From assembly GCA_004369085.1 (NCBI GenBank), contig ML210153.1, forward strand, positions 186,001 through 250,000: a stretch of 64,000 nt of DNA. The letters are read 5' to 3'. Shown here one piece after another: positions 33,601-49,302 of this stretch. The notes beneath the pieces are model-generated. The model was not told the origin of the DNA and did no database searches. It was given only the letters and a program-made list of their open reading frames with translations. Origin of the DNA: Coprinopsis marcescibilis (taxonomy: Eukaryota > Basidiomycota > Agaricomycetes > Agaricales > Psathyrellaceae). Each line of letters starts with the position of its first letter. Positions within the stretch are counted from its first letter, which is position 1. Made by a program: the position numbers and the translations under genes.

Positions 33601-36100
33601 ACGTCACCGCTGTCCGTCGTGATTTGACTCCTCTCAGCAAACCTGACGACTGTCTGGTAAGCCCGCTGTTTTCATCTGCCGCGTTACCAACTAACACAAC
33701 CCTCGAGTTGGGCGATAAATATGAAAGTTTGTTATCCTTTGTTGTGGAGAAGAAGCGCGACTTCGAGGGATTGAAAACCCCTCAACAACCCGTCATAGAA
33801 GTGGACAAAGTTCCTCCTGTCCTCAATAACCTCAATCCAAGGAACAAAGACCATACTCTGGCGGTCAAAGGTGTTCAGAAATGTAAGTTTCTGCGTAATT
33901 GATCTAAAGTCTTGCTCAATCCTGGCAGATTTGATCCCTGAATTGTGCGCTAAGTGTACTATCCCTGGAAGGTTTGTTGTTTTGCTCATTAGTTTTCTCG
34001 GTCAGTAATCAACTTATATGCTGTCAGTATCCTTCGGACGGTGCTCCTCGCCCCTTCAATAATAAGCAAGGTCGATGATCTCTTGGTTGTGAAGGAATTG
34101 AACATGCGGTTCTTCAATAATTCGATTCGGGAGGACCTACTATATATTGCGATAACCACTGTTTCCGCGGAAATGGAACATGATTATGAACGATTGGAAG
34201 TCCTCGGTAAGTGTCAAAAACGTCATGTTCAGCTGTTTTCTGATTTCATTGCAGGTGATGCGTTCCTGAAGTACCTAGCTTCCTTGGTCGTTTTCATCAT
34301 GAACCCGACTCAGAATGAAGGATCGCTGCATGTTGCTCGACAGAAGCTGATTAGCAACAAATCTCTGCATGCTTACTCCACGGATATTGGTCTTCCAGCA
34401 TACGTACGATCAAAGCCCTTTAATATGAAAGCTTGGCGACCTTGGCCCACCACCTCTTTCAATGCGAAAAATATGCCGACTCAAGACAAGGGCAGCGATG
34501 TGGACGAGTTGGCTGAGAATACTGCAGCGGGAAAATCCGCTGCTAGCGAGGAGTCGGGTGCAGCTCTAGACGTTGGGGAACCCACTCCACAGCGTGATGA
34601 GTCTACTCCGAAAGCCGAAGGTGATGAAGGGGAGGCTGGCAAACAAACCAAGGGTAGGAAAAGGGGCAGAGGGAAACCCAAAGGTGACGACAAAAACACC
34701 CAAATTCTAGGGGACAAGGTACGTTCCTCAGGTGATTCTGTCGAGTTCGGTGCCCTGATAAAAATGTCCAGGCTGTTGCAGACGTCGCCGAAGCTATCAT
34801 CGGAGCGGCTTATATCTCTGGAGGAAGGGAGTGCGCCTTGACCACCGTCAAGGCGCTATATATACCCCTCCCAGGTATCAATGCATGGTCAGACTTGGGC
34901 GGCAAACTAACGATCCCATTCGCGGCCCAAGAGCTAGAGCTAGCGCCTGGGTCGATCCAGGCGATCGAGGGAATAATTGGGCATAGATTCAAATACCCGC
35001 AACTTTTGGTTCAAGTTCTGGTGCGTTCAAGGTCCCCGGGGATTGTGTAAATGACGCAAGTCTAACGAGTATTGCAGACGCATGCATCCACTCACAGCAA
35101 CGAGGGGTTGTCATACGAGCGACTCGAATTCATCGGTGATGCTATTCTCGATTTTAGTGAGTGCGGTCAAGTCGAATATTGGAAATGCCACTTAATCTAC
35201 TCTTATAGTGGTCATACGACATATTTTCGATCGAGAAAGTAGTCTTTCTCCAGGTGGATTGACATTGCTCAAGGTTTGCGGCACCCGAATTGCTCCTTCC
35301 TCGAAACACTAAATCTGTCATAACAGAGCGCCATGGTGGCCAATTCGACTTTGGCTGCGCTGTGCATTCTAAGCGGGATCCATCAACATGTGATATTTGG
35401 GTCTTATCACCTCTCCAAGAGCATGGGTGAGTATGCCGAAAGTATTTCTCGCAAAGCCGAAGAAGAGTATACGCTCGCAGAGAAGGAGGACAGACCTCCT
35501 GGCCAATTTTGGACAGATGTGGAACCTCCAAAGGTATATCCATTGTCATTTCATTCGTTTCTTCATCCTGAACCCGTCTTTTTAGGCACTGTCAGACATA
35601 ATAGAGTCAATCATTGGCGCGCTATACATTTCTGACGACTTTTCGCCTGTTGGAATTGAGGCGTTCTTCGATAACGTCCTGAGACCTTTCTTCGACAAGC
35701 ATATAACGCTACAGACCCTTACCCATCATCCAACAAAGACCCTGTTTGAAGTGGTACAGTCATATGGATGCCAAATGCTCAAATTCACTAAAGACAACAA
35801 ACCGAAGGAGGGCTTGACGATGTGCCAAAGTGAGTGCACGCATATTCGAGAGGAGCATTCCATTTCACGGTCCCTGCAGTTTCGATCCACGACACCGAAT
35901 TGGCAAGTGCATCCGATAGGTTTCCTACAATGGCCGCCAGGAAGGCATCTGTTCTCGCTTTGGCCAAGGTGAGGTCCGAAAGCGAGATCTTCGTCAGAGT
36001 ATGCGATTGTAGAGCGAGTGGCAAGCGGAAGGGTGGAGTCCTTGGTAAAGGTTTCGAACACGCTTTATCCGCATTGGAACAGGCGGGTGACAAGGTGTGA
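30639..36100 (+). CDS. Dicer-like ribonuclease with degenerate helicase motifs
   Basis: RNA-interference nuclease with about 15 exons. The start MASQSSSRKRPRS is at 30639. The N-terminal helicase half is recognisable by order but eroded. Where Dicers read N-x-I-A...TGSGKT, this gene reads NTIAYLPKLSFEG (exons 30892-30918 and 30968 on). FDVLVVTSQ is kept, but the DECH box is EDAQ in LVIEDAQHIKNH (about 31360-31400). KIYGVSD, IIFMQRRSTAYAL, LDTPKATAVIRFD and VRACTRGRESSLI follow, then the Dicer dimerisation domain (about 32640-33010). RNase IIIa: DYERLEVLGDAFLKYL (split by intron 34207-34254) and ADVAEAIIGAAY. RNase IIIb: SYERLEFIGDAILDF and SDIIESIIGALYISD. All metal-binding Glu/Asp positions are present. 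A charged insert lies at about 34480-34710. A C-terminal dsRBD-like region ends at TGA 36100. Confidence 0.92.
31077..31133 (+). other. Stop-free 57-nt intron in the Dicer gene
   Basis: GTTGAG..TTTACAG. Removal joins VAVFVVE to KEASLDAHALYIRK, matching the Dicer helicase. The length is a multiple of three and there is no in-frame stop, so retention would add 19 residues. Confidence 0.65.
32052..32108 (+). other. Second stop-free 57-nt intron in the Dicer gene
   Basis: GTGTGT..AATGCAG. Removal joins CIIF to MQRRSTAYAL, as in other Dicers. It is again 57 nt and free of in-frame stops. Confidence 0.7.
34207..34254 (+). other. Stop-free 48-nt intron splitting the RNase IIIa signature
   Basis: GTAAGT..TTGCAG lies between ERLEVLG and DAFLKY. 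It is a multiple of three without stops; retention would insert 16 residues into the catalytic signature. Confidence 0.75.
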
Positions 36101-36189
36101 TGTCGTTAAAAGTAGCCCCCCAAAAAAACGAAGAACGGGTCCGATGTCTATGGTTTTATTAAGCATCTAGTTGACAGACTTCTATGTGT

Positions 36190-36536
36190 CTATGCGCCAC
36201 CGGAGCTCTTTTTCCTAAGATAAAGAAAAGAAGGATGAGGTCCGAAACCTGTACAGTCGCCTACATTGAATGACCTACAATTGCAATGCGGTTGCGACGA
36301 AGGGGATGGAGAAGCCAGCGACGAGGAAGACACCCATCTTAGTACCGAAAGAAAGCTTTTTGTTGCCGGGCCAGGCGAAGGGAAGATGCTGCAACGAATC
36401 ATGAGAATCTTGGACGACAAACGTGTCACATTCGGATACTGACGTGGTAGTCGTGACCAGCGGACCTGACAACAGCAGAAGTGCGGAATCCGCGAGCTCC
36501 TTGGCGGAGAGAAGTGCGAGCAGCAACGGCGAGCAT
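36190..36536 (-). CDS. COX8: Cytochrome c oxidase subunit VIII (fungal COX8, homologue of animal COX7C)
   Basis: Small inner-membrane subunit of complex IV. Three exons (36444-36536, 36279-36388, 36190-36214) give 75 residues. The leader MLAVAARTSLRQGARGFRTS is a mitochondrial presequence. The mature part starts near SAGHDYHHLPFAWPG, where the junction of the first intron creates the conserved His-rich LPF motif. One membrane span follows (MGVFLVAGFSIPFVATAL) and the tail is KKSSGGA. Length and layout match fungal COX8. The third exon has only 25 nt and supplies the last eight codons. Confidence 0.9.
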
Positions 36537-37607
36537 GGTTTACGGGTGCGGTTGTGGTTGTGGTGGTTGGGGTTGGTCGATGCAGACAACGTGAACGCTG
36601 GATTCAGTCGGGCAATGCCGGACCAAATTGATGATTGCGCGAATGGCCAGCACGGACGCACCAACACCACCAAATGTCAAATTTCTTCCTTTCACAAGCC
36701 CCGAGGTTACTGCTATCCAGATTGGCAACCAGAATGCCCTCAGCCCACTCAATTACGCGAATCTTTCTCAAGCTTTTCCCGATATTGTGACCGTTTTCAT
36801 ACCCGAACATCATGAACCCTGAACAGCTTAAGTCCTGTCATCTCATGACATCGAACAACCCGCAATCGTTTCCTGGGGTTCCTATTCACCCCAGAACCTC
36901 ATTATCGAGGAATGAAGATGATCCGTACACGCTTCGAATCCACAAGCGCCGCCGACATTTCAAGATGGTGAAGACTCATGAAAACGGAAGGATGTGCCCA
37001 GCATTTTGGTGGTCTTTCATTCCGGTCCGTAAGAGGCACCCCGAATTCTTCAACAGAGCTGGATCCAAGGGCAGTCCTTTTGGCTCGGGTCATCATTGAA
37101 CTTTTTTTTACAGCAAGGAATCATATCGAGCGATGAGGATGGATATTGGACGCCTAGTTTTCGCTTTCACAATCGTCATTTTGATGGTATCATGAGTGCG
37201 GTCTTGTAAATCAGGGTATTGCATGCCCCAAGAGATTCGGAAGAACGCCAAGGCATATGTGCTGTGGAGGCTAAAAACCAGATTTTCTAGGCAAAACAAA
37301 GGCAACCCACTCCAACGACCATCTGCATTGAGGATTGTACACTCATCGCCAGGTAACACTGTCAAGAATCATCATCGGATTCAGCCATATAGGAACAACA
37401 CTGCGCTCGTCTCACAGGAAAGAGAAGGAAGAAACTCCACTTCTTGGGGTTCTTGGGCTCGGAATTTGCGGTTTACAAAACATCTTGGAACCTTGGCACA
37501 AACTGCAGTCTCTCGGCATATACCATGCAAGTCTTGGCGTTTCTGCTGTTATATAAGAGCATGACATCTCGTGTTTTCGAAATCTCACCCACTCGCGCCC
37601 CACTCCG
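36537..37607. other. Long intergenic stretch with at most one weak small ORF
   Basis: About 1.07 kb between COX8 and the ENA ATPase, the longest gap in the window. Several overlapping ORFs exist on both strands, none with a domain I recognise. The best candidate is listed separately. The right part should hold the ENA promoter. Confidence 0.4.
36643..36822 (+). CDS. Possible small protein divergent from COX8
   Basis: A 59-codon ORF starting MASTDAPTPPNVKFLPFT and ending IPEHHEP. Composition is ordinary and protein-like, with no signal peptide or membrane segment. It may continue through an intron (the plus-strand frame downstream contains QPAIVSWGSYSPQNLIIEE) but I could not find a splice that joins them cleanly. 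It is kept only as a candidate. Confidence 0.25.
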   Translation: MASTDAPTPPNVKFLPFTSPEVTAIQIGNQNALSPLNYANLSQAFPDIVTVFIPEHHEP

Positions 37608-41806
<4,199 letters not shown>

Positions 41807-42344
41807 TACCCTCATGGCACTCTCCTGAAACGCCAGTGGAAATGGCTGTAGTTAACCATTTGCGGATCTAACACATCGCCACGGATCAGCGAGACCACAA
41901 TTTTTCTCGAAAGACCGGATAGATTCACCCGTACCCGTTTGCTATGCAGTCTCTTCACCATTCCTTGGGCTGAATTACTAGCAACGACATTCAGCTCGTT
42001 ATATTTCATCTTTCATCTCTCATCGCATCATGCTATTCACTATCTGTACATTGTATTTCTGCTGCTGTGTTTTGTTTGCTAGATCTGTTAGACGCCTACT
42101 CCGCAAAGATAGTGTATTGCTTTGCATCTGTATTTTTCTATCTGCCACGAATAAATCCAAAACACATTGGTATCATGTGAAAGTATGATTTGTGAGAGAT
42201 TGGCGAGCTGTCACGACTTGGGGCCAGCGACGTCAAAAACCTGGTCCGTCAGTTTCATCAATGTTATCTCTCTGTTCGACACGACTTTGTTGTTCGAGGA
42301 TACGATTAGCCTCCTTTGTCACCATCCGACCCCACGATCGCAAA
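41807..42344. other. Intergenic, ENA 3' side and ALDH promoter
   Basis: No supported gene. The right end contains a GACGTC palindrome (about 42228-42233) upstream of the aldehyde dehydrogenase start; relevance unknown. Confidence 0.4.
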
Positions 42345-44892
42345 ATGACCTCTAATGCCGTTGTTGACGTTAATATTTCCCGTCTGAATAAGACAATCAG
42401 GGTCCCCACGGGTCTATTCATAAATAATGAATTCAGGCCATCGGTCGACTCCGCTGAACGCATCGAGTATGTATAGCTTTTACTCGAGTTTGTGCAGGTT
42501 TTATCAATGGATGACGGCGGTTACAGAGCTGTCAACCCAGCAACAGAAGAGGTCATATGTTCTGTAGTCGCAGGTACATCGTAGCGCATTGGAATATTAG
42601 CGCTGCTCGTACTCATATCGGTTTGCATTTCAGCATCTGCGAGGGACATCGACGTTGCTGTCGCCGCCGCTCGCGAAGCTTTCAATACAACCTGGGGCAA
42701 AAACGTCACAGGATGGGAGCGTTCCAAGCTTCTCCATAAGCTGGCGGACCTCATTGAGCGCGATGCGCAGGAACTGGCCGAACTGGAAGCTTTGAACAAT
42801 GGCAAACCGGTGCGCATCGCGAGGTATATTGCACAATCTCTACTCAGGTCACAACGTTCTGATTTCATCGGCGTAAATCAGAGAGATCGATATCGGGGAT
42901 AGCGTCCAATGTCTCCGTTACTACGCAGGATGGGCGGACAAGATCACGGGCCAGGTGATAATATGGTGGCTTCCTAGAAATAAAGTCACATTCACACCTC
43001 ATGATCTTTAGACAATCGAGGTCGATAACAAGGCAAAGTTCGCCTTTACTCGACACGATCCGATAGGCGTCTGTGGGCAAATGTATGCTTCTTGTTCGTC
43101 CGCAGCGATCTGGTTAATTCAAAAGTGCTAGTATCCCATGGAACTATCCAATCAACATGTGGTATGGCTCAGTAGGACATATTCCATCTCCTTCTTTGTT
43201 TGATTCACTTTGTTATAGGGCGTGGAAGGTGGCACCTGCGCTCGCAGTTGGCTGTACTATCGTAATGAAACCGTCGGAGGTCACACCTTTAACGTCTCTG
43301 GTGAGTTGCACCGCAACCTTCTTGGAAGAAGCATCGTCTGATCAGCGACCAGAAACTGTCCGAGCTGGTCAAAGAAGCAGGGTAAGGTTGCTTGTCGAAC
43401 GTCCGATCAACCCGTCTCTCAAACCATCAGCTTCCCCCCGGGTGTTATCAATACTGTACCGTCGCTGGGAGCTGTCGGTGGAGCAGCATTGGCAGCTCAC
43501 CCAGATGTCGATAAAATCGCCTTCACCGGATCAACTGTGACCGGTCGCAAAATCATGGAAGCTGCCGCTAAAAGTAATTTGAAAAAGGTATGCGGATTGC
43601 TCTATTCTTCAAGGTAAAGAAAGATTGATTTACTCGTTTCACTAAACAAACAAAGGTCTCCTTGGAACTGGGTGGAAAGTCTCCGCATCTGGTGTTTGAA
43701 TCGGCTGATTTGGAACAAGGTTAGCTTCATTTGAATTATCTGTATCCGCGGTCTTTTGATTGTTCTGTACGCGGCATTATCGATGCATTAACTATCAAAT
43801 ATTGGCCTCAATTCGTCGGTCGCAGCGGCAAACTGGGCAGCGCTTGGAATCTGCTATAACACTGGTCAAGACTGCACTGCAGGTTCTCGTGTGTATGCAC
43901 AAGAATCTGTTTATGACAAGTTTTTAGAATTACTGGTACAAAAAGTCAAGGCGCAGGTGATCGGCGATGGGCTGGACGACCGTACGGGAGCCGGACCAGT
44001 GGTTCGTTCCAGTGATTAACCTTTTCACTCCTTTCACCTGATCTTAGCGAGTGTCTAGGTTTCAAAAATTCAGTATGACCGCGTTTGGGGGTACATCGAG
44101 GCAGGAAAGAATCAAGGGGCTCATGTGGTACTTGGAGGACAGAAGCGCGACTCTAAAGGTTTCTATGTTGATCCCACCAGTGAGTTTCATGCACCGTATG
44201 AGTTTGAACATTGCAATGACAATAACGGACTTTTCTTCCCTAAAGTATTCACCGATATCAAGCCTGAAATGAAAATTGTAAGGAAATGATTCTACGTGAT
44301 TGGTCAACAACAAGGCTGATTCGCCTTGACACCGCATCTCACAGGTCAAGGAGGAGGTACGTGAACGTACGGCCTCTTAGCTAGATCTCTACTAACCCAC
44401 TGATAGATTTTTGGTCCTGTCTTGTGTGTCGGAAAGTTTACCACCGAGGAAGAGGCGATTCGCCTTGCCAATGATACCAGTTACGGACTCGGAGCAGGCT
44501 TGCATTCCAGTAAGCCTTGTGGCATCTGAGTCATCATAGTGTATCTCAAATGTCTTCTTTGCAGACGATGCAAACCAATGCATGCGAGTTTCATCTGCTC
44601 TGGAAGCCGGGACGGTATGGATCTCTTTGCTACTGCCATTGTAAGACAAGATCAGCTAACCACGGCTTCAGGTTTGGGTAAACCAATACAATATTCTGAG
44701 CAACAACGTCCCATTCGGCGGTAAAAAGCAATCAGGGATGGGTAAGTTATTTAGCTTCTCTGTCAATATGAGTCAATTCATATCGTTCTCAATCTATCAG
44801 GACGAGAGCTTGGTAGCTACGCGCTTGAGGAGTATACCTCCGTCAAGGCCGTGCACTGGAACTTCGGCGAAAAGCTGGAGTGGCCTTTGTGA
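42345..44892 (+). CDS. Aldehyde dehydrogenase (NAD(P)+), fungal class 1/2 type
   Basis: Oxidises aldehydes such as acetaldehyde to acids. It begins [20 protein letters not shown], then [12 protein letters not shown] and [16 protein letters not shown]-binding blocks are [31 protein letters not shown] and [15 protein letters not shown]. The catalytic Glu lies in [13 protein letters not shown] and the nucleophilic Cys in [14 protein letters not shown], the usual fungal variant of GQx[14 protein letters not shown] and [16 protein letters not shown] are the C-terminal signatures, and the end is EKLEWPL. About 12 exons, roughly 500 residues. No peroxisomal or mitochondrial targeting signal is obvious, so it is probably cytosolic. 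Confidence 0.95.
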
Positions 44893-45403
44893 TGATTTCC
44901 AAGAGTGAACAAGCGGTGTAGCTGGTGATGCATAGCGTACTGCTGAGCCTCAGGTATCTGGCCCATCGAAATTACCTGGTCATAGCGCAATGCACAATAG
45001 TATTCTGGTTAGGTTCCGCTTCACAGCGAACGATCTGAATCAACAACTATTTCATCTTCTGGATACCATGATCGCTACCTGCAGATCTGAGTCTGTATGA
45101 GGCAACGGCTCCGTCGGGATAATTATAAGCGTGTCTATAAATAAAAGTTCCATCTTTCATTACGTTGGTGAGTCGACGATGGAGACCATGACATTGCTGA
45201 CTGAATCTTATTCGAATTTCCGACAGAAAGTGACAACCATTGTCATAAATTAGACAGACATCTAGCCCGTATTAAGTTAAGTGTAAAGTACGTAGTCTAT
45301 GGGGGTATATGAGGTCTAAATGGACTGAATCTACAAGTCCGAACACAGAATAAGGGAGTTTGACCATGCAACCTCCGCGATATTTTGAAGATTTCCGGTG
45401 GCT
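44893..45403. other. Intergenic between convergent genes
   Basis: 3' flanks of the aldehyde dehydrogenase and the Zn2Cys6 gene, AT-rich around 45130-45300. Nothing else is visible. Confidence 0.4.
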
Positions 45404-46278
45404 CTAAGTGTAGTTTCGTGGCTGGCCATTGTATTGCGGATCATGATACTGGTATCCAGCTGTCGCTGTTGCATGGTATTGGGTAGCGCTGGAACAATGA
45501 TAAGTACAACTTGTCTGGGTACACAGGTAACTAGACATACCCCTGATGATACTGCTGAACGTTTCCATGATATCCCATCGTGGATGATCCCGGTGAACTG
45601 GGACTGGGATAGCAGAAGCCTTGTCCTTGTTCGAGGATCGGCGAAGAGACGCCACCATTTGGATGAGCGCGGGCATGGGACCAGGTAGGAGGGCAATATT
45701 CGGACGCGGAGGTCATTCCTGTCGGAACCTCGGACATGTCGTTGGGGTTGGTATATGAATTGGGGTGGGAAGAGTCATGGGGTGAGGTGGCGTAGCCGGC
45801 TTGATTATGAGTGGCGGTATACGAAGGTGCCGAATACTGAGGAGAATGCTGGGAATAGCCCTGGTAGGAGTCGAAGGTGCGTTCCTCGGCTGGGCTAGGC
45901 AAGCCAGGATAGCCGTAAGAGCTCTCGGCGTAGCTAGACTGCTGGTAGTACCCAGCATTGATCTGGGAAGGGGATGCCTGTTTGGAGTAGGGGCTCAGGT
46001 CGAGGGTATGACCATTCGGACTATTGTAAGCGACCGGAGGCGTGGTACGGTTGGCGGCAAGATTGAGCATGTGGTCGTCTTCAGCCACGGGGACATATTT
46101 GCATTCCCTGCCTTTTTCCTTGCAAGTCTTGCAGGGAAGAGGTTTGTTGGACTCGCACTGAGCAGAGAGGGTTAGGAAGAGCACTATGAGATGCACGGAC
46201 TTAACTAACCTTGATTTTGCGGTGTCTGCAAGTAAGGCAAGCCATGTCGGTGCGTCTGCGAGTTGGGTGAGTACTCAT
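45404..46278 (-). CDS. Small Zn2Cys6 (binuclear zinc cluster) protein
   Basis: Exon 1 (46278 to about 46210) encodes MSTHPTRRRTDMACLTCRHR; exon 2 completes the cluster, CLTCRHRKIKC then ESNKPLPCKTCKEKGREC, with C-x2-C-x6-C-x7-C-x2-C-x6-C spacing, a DNA-binding Zn2Cys6 domain. The rest is a disordered Tyr/Ser/Pro/Gln-rich region. A last intron (GTATGT..TTCCAG, about 45484-45535) replaces a premature TAG at 45531 by a tail ending QYNGQPRNYT at 45404. About 270 residues. Unlike the second zinc-cluster gene in the window, it lacks the fungal-specific regulatory domain. The target genes are unknown. Confidence 0.85.
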
Positions 46279-47031
46279 GATGATGTCTATAGTCTAGATG
46301 GAGCTGAATGTGAGTTCGAGTGGAAAGTTGCAGAAACTGGTATCGAGACAATGTCTTTATAGTCCCCAAAAATTTCGGACGAAGTAAACGCAGATACTGC
46401 AGTGTAACACTGAAATCATCGACACGCGTTGTGATATACCAAAAGGAATGATACACGTGAGGCCTCTGTCGGATTGCATCCCCCACCGCCAACGACTTTC
46501 TGGTTACCGGAGTGCCAAGTCCAGACTTGGAACAAGATCTGGACAGACAGATCCTCCTTCTTCGTTCTTTGGTCGTCTCGTGCAAGTGCGGTGAGCCCTT
46601 GGATCCGGTCATGGATCTCAATCAAGATTTGTTGATGTTCGAGGGGACAAAATTGAACAACCGAGAACAAACTGGGGTCCCTTTTAGAACCTTGATATTA
46701 ATTGCGTTGACGTTGGCCAGGAAGTTCACCTGCGGGACAAAGAGGGATTATCGAAAGGTTGCTCGTGGAGTTCAAATCTGGCGAACGCAGTCCACGAGAA
46801 CAACACGAGTACTGTGTGAAAATTTATGATGCGGCGTCGCTCAAGATAGGGAGGCAACTCCGTCTGAACACAGGAACGGAGCCATGGCTTGCTCACACTC
46901 CGCAGTGATGTTGAAGAAGCGCTCCCAACAACGTGGCTTCAATCGAGGGCCCGCAGGCAGTCTGACGCAACGAGAACTTTATTATTATACATGGTGAAAG
47001 CAAGAACGCACTATTGCAGTACACACAACCA
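46279..47031. other. Intergenic, Zn2Cys6 promoter and PRE8 3' side
   Basis: About 750 bp. Overlapping ORFs occur on both strands (for example 46512-46829 plus) but none has family features. The long upstream region fits a regulated transcription-factor promoter. Confidence 0.4.
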
Positions 47032-48023
47032 CTACAGAGCGAGATAGTCGCGGACCTCCTCTTCACTCAACTTTCGGAAGGTAGGCTTCACACGACCTGT
47101 CGCTCCATCCTTGTTCTCCTCCTCCAATTCCTGCGGAGTGGGCACCGTGACAACACCAATTTCAATAGTCTTCTCTGTCATTTGGCCTTCGAACCCCTCC
47201 TTGAGAGTGAGCAACGCAGTGTGAATTGCATCTTCTAGGCTGATATCATCGTTGTACCTAAAACGGAACATGTTATAGGATGAAACACAGTGATCACGGA
47301 ATGATACCCACCGCTTCTCCAAAAATGTCTTTGCGTTGACCATATTCTTTCCAATAGCACTGGCCTTCCAAGCCCAGAATGACCCTGAGGGATCGACTTG
47401 GTACAGCGTCTGGCCTCGATGACTATCCCATCCTGCCACTAACAGTGAAACACCATAGGGGCGTACACCACTGTAGGCTGTGGGTGAGCGTGATGCTAAA
47501 GTTAATCGATTGTGTTATCAAGGGTCCTTACCCGGATTGGGTCGCTTGTTGCATGACAGTGGCAATTTCTTGAGTCAAGACTCGTGTTGGAGGGTACGTC
47601 CCATATAATTTCCAGTAGGCCTGAGCGCTTTTCCTCGCTTTCGTCACCAGGATCCTAAAATCGGGGCCCATCCCAGAGTAAACAATGCCGATGTTAGGGC
47701 ATATTACCGCGACTTTGTCAATTACAGAGTCGTCAATGAGGATCGAGGATGTCTTCTTCTCTGTTGCAATGACAATGCCGTTGGTCGCTGAATACTGGAA
47801 TGGGAAACGTGTTCTTATCGTGGAGCATACTCAGCACGCACCTTTAATTCCGAGACTCGTTGTTCCCTGAGCCACAGCTGCCAACGCGTGTTCGATTTGC
47901 ACCAACTTTCCACTTGGGGAGAACACAGTGAGCGAGTAACTGATTGCCGCCTGTTAGCCACTATATTGAACTAGACAGCTTCAGATATACCTGCCTGTAT
48001 GCACCTCCGTCTGCGTTGGCCAT
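47032..48023 (-). CDS. PRE8: 20S proteasome subunit alpha type 2
   Basis: Alpha-ring subunit of the 20S proteasome. It starts [11 protein letters not shown] at ATG 48023; the intron then joins [20 protein letters not shown], the alpha-subunit signature. It continues [39 protein letters not shown] and [17 protein letters not shown], then [19 protein letters not shown] and a C-terminus [14 protein letters not shown] (TAG 47032-47034). About 255 residues, normal length. One small deviation is QIEHAL instead of the near-universal QIEYAL. About five exons. Confidence 0.94.
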
Positions 48024-48288
48024 GGCTAAAACGTATAAACACTGGAGAAACGGTGGAGAATGGGTGGAAGTTGCTATTAAGAAAGCCAATATCACATTGC
48101 AATGACGCGTCGCGACTGTTGTTTATGCCTGTATATATCGCCAGTTATTGAGTCCGCGCCTCTCGCATTCCCCAGTATTATCTTTTCTTGCTCGAAAGAA
48201 TACTGCAGGCATTTCCGTTGGATTGATAGGTATATATTATACATCGATTTTACAAGTTTACATTGATTTTTCCGAATGTTCCAACTAT

Positions 48289-49302
48289 TTACTCGACCTT
48301 GAGGGGAGTGGTTCGCAGGTAAGGCTGAAGCAAATGAATCAATACCCTTGCGAATCTGCGAAACCACTGCTGTACGTACAAGGTGTTGGGTGAATTCAGG
48401 GAACAGGGTCTTGGCCTCGTCGTTGCTGACGCTGGGGTGAACGATGACATCGTCACCCTTCTTCCAGTTGACGGGAGTGGTCACACGGTGCTTGTCACCG
48501 ATTTGAAGAGCTGGTTGTAATCACAATTAGCCTAATCGAAATAAGCTTAGAGTGAAGCAGTGCTTACAGTCGATGACTCTAATGAGGACGGAAATTACAG
48601 TTTAGCAAATGCCTCTTTCGAGATGTGAAGAAACGTTAATCACCGGATGATCTCATCGAAGTTTCGGCCAGTCGAGGCAGGGTACGCAAGGGTAAGACGG
48701 ATTGTCTTCTTAGGGTCTACGATGAAGACGGTTCTGACCTGTTAAGGTGATCTTCATTAACAAAAGTGACCAGAGTGTGGAGCGACCTAATTGAACTCAC
48801 AGTGAAGGGGATACCCTTGGCGTCCCTGTTGGTGGCGTCCTGCTCATCCAACATGTCGTAGAGAGTGGCAACCTTCCTGTCGGCATCGGCGATCTAATCT
48901 TCGGTTCAGAAACATGGCTAAACCGGAAATTAATCGCAGCAACTTACGATAGGGAATTGGACATCGGTGGGTCCAACCTTGCCACCGTAGGAGTTGATGT
49001 CTTGGACCCACTTGTTGTGGGATTCCAGGCCGTTGGCAGAGAGACCAATGATCTTGACGCCACGCTTCTCAAAGTCGGGGGCACGACGGGCAACCTCACC
49101 AAGCTCAGTGGTGCAGACAGGGGTGAAGTCATCGGGATGAGAGAAGAGAACGGCCTGCGCACGTACAGATTAGATTAGATTACGAGATAAGATGTTATGG
49201 CTTTACCCATGAGTTGCCAATCCATTCATGGAACTTGATTGGTCCGGCAGTGGTCTCTGCCTCGAAGTCGGGTGCGATATTTCCAAGTCGGAGAGATGGC
49301 AT
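48289..49302 (-). CDS. PRX1: 1-Cys peroxiredoxin (Prx6/PRX1 type)
   Basis: Thiol peroxidase that reduces peroxides. It starts [20 protein letters not shown] at ATG 49302. The peroxidatic Cys is in [18 protein letters not shown] (about 49120). It continues [56 protein letters not shown] and [20 protein letters not shown], with [19 protein letters not shown] near the C-terminus. The final intron (about 48324-48378) joins FTQHL to [11 protein letters not shown], ending at TAA 48289-48291. There is no second (resolving) Cys in the usual C-terminal place, as expected for the 1-Cys class. No mitochondrial leader is seen. About 220 residues. Confidence 0.94.

Noticed and set aside
45531..45540. TAG at 45531 as the end of the small Zn2Cys6 protein
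   Set aside because: A GTATGT..TTCCAG intron removes it and joins a Tyr/Gln-rich tail in frame, in keeping with the preceding composition.
46740..46810. Segment with GTTCAAATC resembling a tRNA T-arm
   Set aside because: No acceptor stem, anticodon arm or D-arm could be paired at proper distances.
46512..46829. Plus-strand 105-codon ORF upstream of the Zn2Cys6 gene
   Set aside because: No motif, no neighbouring exon support, and it lies in what must be promoter of the minus-strand gene. Cysteines in it do not form a known pattern.
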